NCBI GenBank assembly: GCA_958295765.1
Contig: CATQHB010000002.1
Span: 1,968,091 to 2,032,090 of the forward strand
Length of the DNA: 64,000 nt
Source of the DNA: an uncultured Dehalococcoidia bacterium
Lineage (GTDB): Bacteria; Chloroflexota; Dehalococcoidia; Lucifugimonadales; UBA3495
Reading direction: 5' to 3'
How positions within the stretch are numbered: position 1 is the stretch's first letter; every line of letters starts with the position of its first letter. This document shows, in pieces, positions 8,139 to 16,308 of the stretch. Both the position numbers and the translations under genes were made by a program. The notes under the pieces were generated by a model. The model worked only from the letters and a program-made list of their open reading frames with translations. It made no database searches and was not told where the DNA came from.

Positions 8139-8477
8139 CCGCTCATGGTGAGCTTGTCGAACCACGCCGTCCCTTTGACCGGCTCAAGATGAGAGTATTT
8201 TCGGTATCCTCAACGGGTGTTGGTGTTCCTTACCCGGCTCTATTGCATTGTAGGGGCGGGTTTGTAACCCGACCTGGCGACAACGGCAGAATCATTTGGA
8301 TAACGGAGACATCGTATCCGACAGATCCTTGCACCGGAACCAGGGCGGGTTATAAACCCGCCCCTACCGGTTGACGGAGTATTCGGACAAAGACACCAAC
8401 GCGCCTTGAGAATACCGTATTTTCAACGCTTGTCGGTATTTTCATCGGGGTAGGGGCGGTTCGCGAACCGCCCCTAC
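8139..8477. repeat. Mixed repeat block: family A copy plus family C elements
   Basis: This non-coding block holds a family A unit at about 8141-8166 and a complete family C element at 8250-8367. Its core contains ATCATTTGGATAACGGAGAC and ATCCTTGCACCGGAACCAGG. A compact hairpin, GTAGGGGCGGTTCGCGAACC, lies at 8450-8477. I see no gene in 8081-8672. Confidence 0.8.
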
Positions 8478-8672
8478 CGGTCAAGAAACATGGCGTAGCA
8501 AGAAATGCCAACAAATGTTGGGAATACCAGAATTAGCGGGGAGAGACAGCATGACCGGGGATAGGGTAAAACCGGGCAAGGCAAAAATAGGGGCAACGCC
8601 GGCAGCGCGCGTTCCGCTGCCCGGCATTACCCCGGTAGTCCGGTTCTGGCTGGCTGAAAGGGCCGGCGGGAG

Positions 8673-8975
8673 TTACTCGGTTTCAATAACCTCGGTGGGA
8701 ATCAAGTCCTCCTCCAGCTCCGGGCCGTTGTTCCGGCGGATGCTCTGCACCCGTTCCCGGGCGGTGCCCACATAGCCCCGGCCCCGTTCCCGGGCCGCGT
8801 CCACGTAACCCCCGGCCCGCTCCCGGGCGGTGCCCAGGTATTCCCCGGCCCGTTCCCGGACAATCTGCCGGGTCTCGTTGCCAGGCTTGGGCGCCATCAG
8901 CATCCCGATCGCCGTCCCCACCAAGGCGCCGGCGAGTAATCCGGTAACAAACTTGTCGAGTCCACTATCTGCCAT
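8673..8975 (-). CDS. YtxH domain-containing small membrane-anchored protein
   Basis: A 100-residue protein with a single N-terminal hydrophobic helix, FVTGLLAGALVGTAIGMLMAP, followed by PGNETR. This is the classic YtxH signature (GallGaalGlLfAPksG). The tail is built of 11-residue repeats of the form RERAGEYLGTA / RERAGGYVDAA / RERGRGYVGTA, an amphipathic helical array, and ends acidic. YtxH proteins are membrane-associated and linked to stress in Bacillus; the molecular role is unclear. The ATG at 8975 follows AAAGGAGCGG. Monocistronic, with its own promoter upstream. Confidence 0.88.
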   Translation of the reverse strand: MADSGLDKFVTGLLAGALVGTAIGMLMAPKPGNETRQIVRERAGEYLGTARERAGGYVDAARERGRGYVGTARERVQSIRRNNGPELEEDLIPTEVIETE

Positions 8976-9047
8976 AACATCCGCTCCTTTATTGATTTAA
9001 TCTATCCGGCAATGACCGCCTGACTCAATCAACGCAATTTAGCTTAC

Positions 9048-9076
9048 ATAATATACCATTATCCCGCATCGGGCAA
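9048..9076 (-). promoter_or_regulatory. Putative promoter of the YtxH gene
   Basis: On the minus strand TTGCCC (9076-9071) and TATTAT (9053-9048) have a 17-bp spacer, about 75 bp upstream of the YtxH start codon, in an AT-rich gap. Confidence 0.55.
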
Positions 9077-9243
9077 TAAAATATCCGACGGCTAAAGACG
9101 AATTAGACTGACCTTTGACCCTTTCGCTGATGCGATACTTATCGTTACAATGCCTGCGAACTAGACCGGCGATGCAGACGCCAAGCCGGTAACCATCGGG
9201 CCGGCCGGTTAAACCGCCGTATTTGAGCAGTTGAGGTAAGGGT

Positions 9244-9573
9244 ATGCCCTATGATGAGGAACTGGCCGGCCGAGTCCGCAGCGCGCTGGCGGACACGGCC
9301 GGGGTCAGTGAGAAAAAGATGTTTGGCGGTCTGGCCTTTATGCTCAACGGCAATATGTGTTGCGGGGTGGATAAAACCAACCTGATGCTGCGGGTAGGGC
9401 CGGAACGGTATGAGGCGGCCCTGGCTAAACCCCACGCCGGGCTGATGGATTTCACCGGGCGCCCAATGCGCGGGTTCGTGTACGTAAGCCGGGAAGGGTT
9501 TGAGACACCAGCCGCCTTGCAGGAATGGCTACAGTTGGCAGTAGGCTTCGTGGAAACCCTGCCGGCCAAGTAA
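9244..9573 (+). CDS. TfoX/Sxy N-terminal domain protein
   Basis: A 109-residue stand-alone TfoX_N domain. EKKMFGGLAFMLNGNMCCGV is the family hallmark (KkMFGGlaFmvnGkm), followed by LMLRVGPERYEAAL and FTGRPMRGFVYV. The ATG at 9244 follows GAGGTAAGGG. In Gammaproteobacteria TfoX/Sxy activates competence genes, but short TfoX_N-only proteins are widespread and mostly uncharacterised, so no competence role is claimed. There is no C-terminal TfoX domain. It stands alone between the YtxH gene and an aminotransferase. Confidence 0.9.
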   Translation: MPYDEELAGRVRSALADTAGVSEKKMFGGLAFMLNGNMCCGVDKTNLMLRVGPERYEAALAKPHAGLMDFTGRPMRGFVYVSREGFETPAALQEWLQLAVGFVETLPAK

Positions 9574-9645
9574 ATAGCAAATCAAGAATTCCCGGCCGCT
9601 GTTGCCCTTTCCCGGCAAGCAGACAACAATCCCATCCCGTACCAT

Positions 9646-9681
9646 AATTCCTAATTCCTAATTCTTAATTCTTAATTCCCG
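9646..9681. repeat. Family E AT-rich repeat
   Basis: Tandem AATTCCTAATTCTTAATTC units lie directly before the aminotransferase ribosome-binding site (GGGAGGAAGG). The unit resembles those at 7213 and 52529. Confidence 0.7.
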
Positions 9682-9691
9682 GGAGGAAGGT

Positions 9692-10876
9692 ATGACTATT
9701 TCCCGCAGCGTCCGCCGGTCTATGGAGGAAGGGGGCTGGATTCGCCGAATGTTCGAGGTGGGCATCGCCCTCAAGGCCCAGTATGGCGAGGATAAGGTGT
9801 TTGACCTTTCCCTGGGTAACCCGGTGGTAGAGCCGCCGGAGCAGTTCAATGAGGAACTGCGGCGGCTGGCCCAGAACCCGGCTCCGGGGATGCACCGCTA
9901 TATGCCCAACGCCGGCTACCCGGAAACGCGCCGCGCCGTCGCCGAAACCCTGGCCGGTGAAACCGGGCTGCCCTTTTCCGGCGGCGACATTGTGATGAGT
10001 TGCGGGGCGGCCGGCGCGGCCAACGTCGTCCTGCGGGCTACCCTGAACCCGGGGGATGAGGTCATCATCCTGTCCCCCTTCTTTGGGGAGTACGTTTACT
10101 ACATCGACAACCACAACGGAGCGCCGGTCATCGTGCCGACTACCGAGGATTTCCAATTGGACCTGGCGGCTATTGAGGCGGCGATTACCCCGCGCACTCG
10201 CGGGCTGATTCTCAACTCGCCCAACAACCCGTCGGGGGTAGTTTACTCTGCCGACCAGGTAAGGGAACTGGCCGGGCTGCTGAATCGCAAGCAGGCGCAG
10301 TTGGGTACGGAAATCTACATCATCAGCGACGAGCCTTATCGCCACCTAATCTACGACGGCCTGACCTATCCCCAGGTTTTCCCCCATTACGAGCGAACCA
10401 TCGTAGTCAACTCCCATGCCAAGGATTTGGGACTGCCCGGCGAGCGGATCGGCTACATTGCGGTACACCCGGACTACCCCAACAAGGGGGAACTGGTGGA
10501 CGGGATGATTTTCTGCACCCGCACCCTGGGGTTTGTCAACGCGCCGGCCCTGATGCAGCACTTGGTGCGCGCCCTGCAAGGGGTCAGCGTTGACGTGGGC
10601 GAGTACCAGCGCAAGCGGGACTTTCTCTACTCCCAACTTACGGAAATGGGCTACTCGGCGGTGAAACCTCAAGGCGCCTTTTACCTGTTCCCCAAGTCGC
10701 CGCTGGCCGATGACGCCGCTTTTGTCGATGCCCTGCAAGAGTGGAACGTCCTGGTAGTGCCGGGCCGGGGTTTTGGCGCGCCGGGCCATTTCCGTATTTC
10801 CTACTGCGTGGATGACCGGGTGCTGGAGGGGGCAATGGAGGGTTTTGCCAGGGCAGCGGAGCGGTTTGGCCTGTAG
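9692..10876 (+). CDS. PLP-dependent class I/II aminotransferase
   Basis: A 394-residue fold-type I aminotransferase. The PLP-binding lysine is K244 in SHAKDLGLPGERIGY, the standard SxxKxxxxxGxRxGY pattern. LNSPNNPSGVVY carries the conserved Asn, SDEPYRHLIYDG the Asp/Tyr cofactor contacts, and FRISYCVDD the C-terminal Arg that binds the substrate carboxylate. The start with MTISRSVRRSMEEGGWIRRMFE is distinctive of a subgroup of aspartate aminotransferase-like enzymes. The ATG follows GGGAGGAAGG. Substrate unknown; an amino acid donor such as aspartate or alanine is likely. Confidence 0.93.
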   Translation: MTISRSVRRSMEEGGWIRRMFEVGIALKAQYGEDKVFDLSLGNPVVEPPEQFNEELRRLAQNPAPGMHRYMPNAGYPETRRAVAETLAGETGLPFSGGDIVMSCGAAGAANVVLRATLNPGDEVIILSPFFGEYVYYIDNHNGAPVIVPTTEDFQLDLAAIEAAITPRTRGLILNSPNNPSGVVYSADQVRELAGLLNRKQAQLGTEIYIISDEPYRHLIYDGLTYPQVFPHYERTIVVNSHAKDLGLPGERIGYIAVHPDYPNKGELVDGMIFCTRTLGFVNAPALMQHLVRALQGVSVDVGEYQRKRDFLYSQLTEMGYSAVKPQGAFYLFPKSPLADDAAFVDALQEWNVLVVPGRGFGAPGHFRISYCVDDRVLEGAMEGFARAAERFGL

Positions 10877-10909
10877 CCTATAACCGGCTTTGCCGGCGTC
10901 AGTCCCCGG

Positions 10910-11458
10910 CTAGGAACCGAAAACCTCCTCCAGGTCAACCGCCAACTCCGGCAACAAGGGGGACGCCAGAGTCTGGCGGCGGTGGTAAGTAGCGTACCGT
11001 GTCAGGCCCGACTCCCCGGCAGTCAACACCTCAACCGTTTCCGCGTCCGGGTCCACCAGCCAGTATTCCCGGACGCCGTGCCGGGAGTAGAGGTCTCGCT
11101 TATACCCCCGGTCATGCCCGGCGGTGCCGGGGGAAAGGACTTCCACCACCAAATCCGGCGCCCCCTGAATGTTGGCCTCGGTGATTATGGCGGCGCGCTG
11201 ATTGGAGACAAAGAGAATGTCCGGTTGAACTACGTCGTGTTCGGAAAGCATCACGTCAAAGGGGGCAATCCATACCCGGCCCAACCGGTTGGCATTAACA
11301 AACCAGCGCAGAATCGCAAAGAAATTACCGGCGACGGTCTGGTGTTTATTGGTCGGTGAAGGGGCCAAAATCAACTCTCCGTCCAGAAGTTGGCAGCGCT
11401 GGTCGTCGGGCGTGTTCATATAGTCGGCCACGGTGAATTTCAACCTTGGGTTAGTCAT
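10910..11458 (-). CDS. Uma2 family PD-(D/E)XK endonuclease-like protein
   Basis: 182 residues. The Uma2 (DUF820) layout is complete: YELLDGEL-like CQLLDGELILAPSPTNKHQ, then VQPDILFV, then PDLVVEVLSPGTAGHDRGYKR with the D...E-x-V and following Lys, and finally GVREYWLVDPDAETV. These are the PD-(D/E)XK catalytic elements. Uma2 proteins occur in many copies in Chloroflexota and Cyanobacteria. Their biological role is unsettled, with proposals of selfish or regulatory nucleases. It is convergent with the upstream aminotransferase. A possible truncated relative is seen at 25980. Confidence 0.9.
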   Translation of the reverse strand: MTNPRLKFTVADYMNTPDDQRCQLLDGELILAPSPTNKHQTVAGNFFAILRWFVNANRLGRVWIAPFDVMLSEHDVVQPDILFVSNQRAAIITEANIQGAPDLVVEVLSPGTAGHDRGYKRDLYSRHGVREYWLVDPDAETVEVLTAGESGLTRYATYHRRQTLASPLLPELAVDLEEVFGS

Positions 11459-11629
11459 ATTTCCATTCCCGGCGCCGCCGGTTGGGTATTGCGTGTGTTA
11501 TGACTGATTATACCATCCGGCGCGCTGCCGCCGCCATAGGGGAATGTCGGGGTATTCTCAACGTGGGTTGGCAATATCATCAACGTAGGGGCAATCGCAC
11601 CATAAACCCGTCATTCCGGCCATAAACCC

Positions 11630-11723
11630 GTCGTTCTGGCGAAAGCCGGAATCCAGAACCCTCGGTAGCCGGCCCACTCTTTTCCGGGGGATTTCCTGGG
11701 TTCCGGCTTTCGCCGGAACGACG
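11630..11723. repeat. Family B inverted repeat element (inverted orientation)
   Basis: This copy has the same termini as the others, but its interior reads in the reverse direction (CCCACTCTTTTCCGGGGGAT). The element is therefore present in both orientations. It lies in the gap between the Uma2 gene and the MaoC gene, which otherwise shows nothing else. Confidence 0.85.
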
Positions 11724-11792
11724 GTGGCCGGCGCCGGAATGACGGTTACCTGCTAGGTTGCCCTGGTTAAGACACGATTACCCCTAGTCAAC

Positions 11793-12917
11793 CTACCAGG
11801 CCGCTTGACGGGAGGGCAAGCGGATGGTGGCGGTTCCTTTGGTAGTTATCTGCTGTCGCTGGTTCTCGCCCCAGATCTCCAGGTCAACCAGCTTCTCGCC
11901 GTTTTCCTCCCGCTTGCCGGTAACCGTCCCCTGGCACCAGGTGGTATCGCCGACCACGTTGAACCGGCGCAATTCCACGTACATTTTTTTCAGGAAACCG
12001 TCGTCGCCCATCCAGTTGGTCAGCAGGTGGCCCATCCAGCAGCAGCGCTGGCAGCCATAGTCGTAGGCTCCGGGCAGCCCGGCGCTTTCGGCAGCTTCCT
12101 GGATGTCGTGAACCCGGATAATGGCCTCCTGCGCCCCGGTGTTGGGGTCGGTAAAGCCCCAGGAGGGGTGGCGCTGCATCTCCCGCAGTTGGATGCCGTG
12201 AGAAATGCCGCCGATACAGCCGGCCACAAAGGCGGTAATGTCGCCGTGGCTCATCGGCCCCTTGACCACCGGCTTCAGCGCATCGCCCACCTGCACCTCT
12301 TCCCACCAGCGGGGACTGCTGCCCCGAATCTCCTCGCCCAGCACCGCCTCCTGAATCGCCAGGATTTCCGCCCGGGAATACTGGTACGGCTCAAAGGTGT
12401 ATTTCTGCCGCTCCCGGGCGGCGGAACGCTCGGCGCGAATCTGCCAACCCCGGGTCTTGCCCAGCACCTCGCCCCGCTGGTTAAAGTAATGGGTTACGCT
12501 GGACTGAATCAGGATGACGCCGGCGAACTCGCTTTGCTTTTCCTCCAGGCCGGTAAATTGCTCCTGGACCGAAATCTTGTCGTCCAGTCGGATGGGCCGA
12601 TACCATTCCCAATCGTTGCCGGCGTGGAACCCGTGCACCCCGGGCAGGCCGCCGGTGCGCCCGGAGCACCAGTAAACGCTGTAGAGGAAACAGGGGGGCG
12701 CGATGATTGTACCGTACTGGCTCTGCTGGCCGTAGCTCACGTCCCAATAGAGGGGGTTGCTGTCGCCGATGCCCTGGCAAAAGTGGCGGATGGCGCTGCG
12801 GGAGGCTTCCTCGTTAAACAAGCCCACCCCGTACTGCCGGGGCCGGTTATAGCTGCCCAACCGCCCCCGCAAGCGGTCAATGCCTTCCCGGGTTATTTTG
12901 CCCGATTCAAGTACCAT
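11793..12917 (-). CDS. MaoC-like double hot-dog acyl-CoA dehydratase
   Basis: A 374-residue protein with two hot-dog halves. The N-terminal half matches the FAS1-like dehydratase (MaoC_dehydrat_N) type: AIRHFCQGIGDSNPLYWD and YGTIIAPPCFLYSV. The C-terminal half has SHGDITAFVAGCIGG and MYVELRRFNVVGDTTWCQGTV. Such proteins hydrate or dehydrate enoyl/3-hydroxyacyl-CoA esters in the cytosol. The ATG follows GGGAGATAAAAC. It is on the same strand as, and downstream of, an MFS carrier and two CaiB/BaiF CoA-transferases. This suggests a catabolic pathway for an imported organic acid activated as a CoA ester, though the genes are not tightly packed. Confidence 0.88.
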   Translation of the reverse strand: MVLESGKITREGIDRLRGRLGSYNRPRQYGVGLFNEEASRSAIRHFCQGIGDSNPLYWDVSYGQQSQYGTIIAPPCFLYSVYWCSGRTGGLPGVHGFHAGNDWEWYRPIRLDDKISVQEQFTGLEEKQSEFAGVILIQSSVTHYFNQRGEVLGKTRGWQIRAERSAARERQKYTFEPYQYSRAEILAIQEAVLGEEIRGSSPRWWEEVQVGDALKPVVKGPMSHGDITAFVAGCIGGISHGIQLREMQRHPSWGFTDPNTGAQEAIIRVHDIQEAAESAGLPGAYDYGCQRCCWMGHLLTNWMGDDGFLKKMYVELRRFNVVGDTTWCQGTVTGKREENGEKLVDLEIWGENQRQQITTKGTATIRLPSRQAAW

Positions 12918-13000
12918 AGTTTTATCTCCCGGTTATGTAAAATGCAGACTTTTGCGTAGCTTTATTCTACGGCAGGGTTCTCCAATGGACAATCGGCCGG

Positions 13001-14425
13001 TCAGCCCACGCCGGTGGCAATAGCTTCCTGCCTGGCCCGCCGGCGGGCCGGGGGCCGGGGACGGGGCAGGAGCAGGTAGGTCAAGGTCGCCAGGACGAAC
13101 AAGGCAATCAAGGGGAACAAGGCCCAGAAATAGCTGCCCGTGCGGTCATAAATCATCCCCATCCAAACCGCCGTCCACATCGACATCAACTGGTCCGGCA
13201 GGTGCTGCCAGCCCCGCAGGGTGGCAAAATTCCGCCGCCCAAAGAACTCGCCCATCATCGCCCAGTTCAGCGAATTGGCGCTCTCCGAGAGGGCCAGCAG
13301 GATGGCAAAGCCGGCCAGTTGCCACAGGTTGCCGGTGGCGTTGAACAGCAGGGTCAGCGAAATCGCGCCGGAGGCCATGCAGATGGCGGTCAACCGTTTC
13401 TTGGGGAACCGGTCGCCCAGCCAGCCAATCACCGGATTGAATAGTATGGTGGCGGTGGCGACCAGGCCCACGTAAAAGGCAGCAATCTGCAAACTTTCCG
13501 TCTGCTCCCGCCCCCCCTCTTGCAGGAACCAGACCATCACCGGGGCCAGCAGAAAGGACAGGCCGGAATGGGCGGTATTCCGCAACCCGGAGGCCAGTAC
13601 CAGCATCCAGTAGGTGGGGGTACGCATCGCATCGCGTACCTCAAAATCCGTCTCCCCTCGGGTGGGCCGTCTCCGACTGCTCCGGGCGACATCGGCCCGC
13701 CCGGAAGGCGCCGCGCCCGCCGGGGTTTCGGCGGGGCCGGCGGTTTCGGTGTCGGCCGGGGCATCTGGCGGCGCCGGGCGGTCGCCGTCGGGCAGCAGTC
13801 CCATACTTTCCGGCGACCGCTTGATCAGAAAGGACAGGGGGAGAATCAACGCGATGATTACGATGCCGGAGATGAGCACCGCCTGACGCCAACCCAGGGT
13901 CAGCACCATCAGGCCGGCCAGGGGCGCAATGGCCCCGCCCAGCCCGTGGCCCATAGAGACAAAGGACATCGCCAGCCCCCGCCGCCGCCGGAACCAGTTG
14001 TTGATCGCCGCGATAGTGGCGTTGTTATAGCCGGAGCGGAAGCCTACCGACATCAGCCCGACGAACACCAGCAGAAAGAAAAAGTAGTTGCCGGTCAGGG
14101 ACAGCAGGATAAAGCCCAAGCCGGAGGCCAGGCCGCCAAAGGCCAGCATTACGCCGGGGCCGTAGCGGTCGGTCAGGTAGCCCACAATCGGCCCCTGGAT
14201 GCCGCCCATCAGCCGGCCCAGGGTATCGGCCCAGCCAATGGCCGCCGCCCCCAAGCCCAGGTCGTTCTGGATGGGGATGATGTAAACCGTGAAGCCCCGG
14301 TTGAAACTGCCCTGCTTGATGCCGTCGGCAATCAGGCTGACCAGGACAATCCACCAGCCGTAGAATATCCGGGGTGGCCGCTTCGACGAACCGGGCGAAC
14401 CGGGTAAAGGCGATGATTTAAGCAC
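13001..14425 (-). CDS. MFS transporter (oxalate/formate-MCT-like)
   Basis: A 474-residue major facilitator. It begins FYGWWIVLVSLIADGIKQG, typical of the monocarboxylate/oxalate-formate antiporter branch. About 12 hydrophobic segments are seen, with the MFS motif DRYGPGVML after TM2 and GWLGDRFPKKR after TM8. A central hydrophilic loop (about residues 200-260, proline- and alanine-rich) splits the halves. The start codon appears to be GTG at 14425. The position next to MaoC and CoA-transferase genes suggests uptake or efflux of a small carboxylate; the substrate is unproven. Confidence 0.9.
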   Translation of the reverse strand: MLKSSPLPGSPGSSKRPPRIFYGWWIVLVSLIADGIKQGSFNRGFTVYIIPIQNDLGLGAAAIGWADTLGRLMGGIQGPIVGYLTDRYGPGVMLAFGGLASGLGFILLSLTGNYFFFLLVFVGLMSVGFRSGYNNATIAAINNWFRRRRGLAMSFVSMGHGLGGAIAPLAGLMVLTLGWRQAVLISGIVIIALILPLSFLIKRSPESMGLLPDGDRPAPPDAPADTETAGPAETPAGAAPSGRADVARSSRRRPTRGETDFEVRDAMRTPTYWMLVLASGLRNTAHSGLSFLLAPVMVWFLQEGGREQTESLQIAAFYVGLVATATILFNPVIGWLGDRFPKKRLTAICMASGAISLTLLFNATGNLWQLAGFAILLALSESANSLNWAMMGEFFGRRNFATLRGWQHLPDQLMSMWTAVWMGMIYDRTGSYFWALFPLIALFVLATLTYLLLPRPRPPARRRARQEAIATGVG

Positions 14426-14629
14426 CGGTCAGCGCGACCGCCCGGTTCGGAATAGCCCGGTGAATAGTGGTGAACTCAAGCAATTTTCTACCCCGTTCCT
14501 GGTGGGCCGATGCGCCGGCGGCTATCGGCCCGGTTATTAGCCCAATGTCAGCCCGGTTACTTTATCAGATTACGAAGGTTTTGGTGAGGGGGTTGGGGCC
14601 GGGCAATCGCAAAGTCTATTTACATCCTC

Positions 14630-14990
14630 TCACCGCTCATCCTGAGCCTGTCGAAGGACGAACCGTTGGATACAAGGGCGTGGTTCGACAAGCTCACCAT
14701 GAGCGGATTTTGTGCTTGGCGCAGACTTTGCCCCGGCCCGGTTACCCTGAATCAGGACACGATATACCGGGAAATCGCGTCTTAACCAAGGCCACCGTCG
14801 TTCCGGCGAAAGCCGGAATCCAGGAAATCCCCGGGGAAAGAGCGTACCGGCTACCGAGGGTTCTGGATTCCGGCTTTCGCCGGAACGACGGGTTTATGGC
14901 CGGAATGACGGGCTTATGATGCGATTACTCTGCCGGATGAGTGGTTCGACAAGCTCACCATGAGCAGATTTTGTGCTTGGCGCAGACTTT
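14630..14990. repeat. Repeat block: family A copies flanking a family B element
   Basis: The 580-bp gap between the MFS gene and the CoA-transferase contains family A copies at about 14632-14735 and 14938-14990, with the conserved partner TTTTGTGCTTGGCGCAGAC. Between them is a complete family B element at 14797-14889. No gene is evident. Confidence 0.82.
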
Positions 14991-15008
14991 GCACCTACCC
15001 ACCCCCGG

Positions 15009-16277
15009 CTAGTAAATAACCTGCGCCTCCGCCAACCGCCCCATTTCCGCGGCGGACACGCCCAGCAGTTCTTGAAAGACATATTCGTTGTGCTGGCCCA
15101 GGAGCGGCGCCGGGGTGCGGATGCCGCCGGGGGTTTCTCCCAGCAGCCAGGGCATCCCGTACAGCCATTCCGCTCCGACGTGGGGATGCTCTACGTCCAG
15201 GTAGGCTTGCCGTTCCTGCAAGTGGGGATCCAGGAACTGGTCCTCAATGTTCATTACCGGCATCGCCGCCACGCCGTGAGCTTGCAGCCGGTCGGTAATT
15301 TCCTGGGCGGTATGTTGTCCGGTCCACGCCGCTACGTGAGCGTCCAACTCGGCCAGGTGTTGCAACCGGCCCTGGTGGTCGGCAAACCGGGGATCGGCGC
15401 ACCACTCCGGTTGGCCCAGGGCGGCGCAAAAGGACTGCCATTCCGCATCGCTGCCTACGGCAATCGCCACCCAGCGGTCAGCCTCGGCGCAGGGGTAATT
15501 ATTATGGGGGGCATAGGCCGGGTGGTAGTTGCCCTGCGGTTGCGGCGGCGCGCCGCTCATCTGGCAGTCCAGGAACGCCTCGCCCAGCAGGGAGGCGGTG
15601 GCCTCCAACTGGGCCACTTCGATAAACTGCCCCTGGCCGGTGTGGTTGCGGTGGCGCAGGGCCGCTACCGTAGCCAGGGCCGCGTGCAGCGCCGCCACCA
15701 CGTCGCTCCAGGGCGCTTGCAGTTCCCCCACCAGTTGCTCATCCCCGGCGTAGCCCACTACGCTCATCAACCCGGACAGGGCCTGAATTATGGGGGCGTA
15801 GGCCAGTACGTCCCGCAGCGGCCCGGTCTCCCCCAGGGCCGGCATAGATACCAGGATGATGTCGGGGCGGAGGCGGCGCAGTTCGGTATAATCCAGCCCC
15901 AGCCGTTGCAGCACCCCCGGTGAGTAGTTGTTCAACGCCACGTCGCTGCGGGCCAGCAGTTCCCGCGCCAACTCCAGGCCCTCGGCGGTTTTCAGGTTCA
16001 GGGTTACGCTCAACTTGTTGCGGTTGATGCCGTGGAACACCGGCTGCAACTCCGGCCACAGGCCCCGGTCGCCGCCGGCGATGTCCTCGCCGACGATGGG
16101 ACGGCCCAGGCGCAGCCCGTCCAGCCGCGCCCGGCTCTCCACCTTGATAACCTCGGCCCCCAGGTCGGCCAGCAGTTGCGCCGCCATCGGCCCGGCCCAG
16201 GCCGTGCCAAAGTCCACCACCCGGTAGCGGGCCAGAGGCAGCGGGGTCAGGTCATTTTCCGGTGGCGTCATCAGCAA
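15009..16277 (-). CDS. CaiB/BaiF family CoA-transferase (first of two)
   Basis: A 422-residue class III CoA-transferase. The N-terminus has the family pattern RVVDFGTAWAGPMAAQLLADLGAEVIKVESR, then HGINRNKLSVTLNLKTAEG. ARSDVALNNYSPGVLQRLGLDY supplies the region of the catalytic Asp, here apparently replaced by the N-N of ALNNYSP where many homologues have DVFVENFRPG. This makes the nucleophile assignment uncertain without alignment. TTG (16277) and ATG (16271) are both possible starts. It lies 31 bp downstream of a second CaiB/BaiF gene; such pairs can form heteromeric CoA-transferases. Confidence 0.88.
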   Translation of the reverse strand: MLMTPPENDLTPLPLARYRVVDFGTAWAGPMAAQLLADLGAEVIKVESRARLDGLRLGRPIVGEDIAGGDRGLWPELQPVFHGINRNKLSVTLNLKTAEGLELARELLARSDVALNNYSPGVLQRLGLDYTELRRLRPDIILVSMPALGETGPLRDVLAYAPIIQALSGLMSVVGYAGDEQLVGELQAPWSDVVAALHAALATVAALRHRNHTGQGQFIEVAQLEATASLLGEAFLDCQMSGAPPQPQGNYHPAYAPHNNYPCAEADRWVAIAVGSDAEWQSFCAALGQPEWCADPRFADHQGRLQHLAELDAHVAAWTGQHTAQEITDRLQAHGVAAMPVMNIEDQFLDPHLQERQAYLDVEHPHVGAEWLYGMPWLLGETPGGIRTPAPLLGQHNEYVFQELLGVSAAEMGRLAEAQVIY

Positions 16278-16308
16278 AACCCGGCAGCAGAGTAGGGCGT
16301 ATTTCCAA

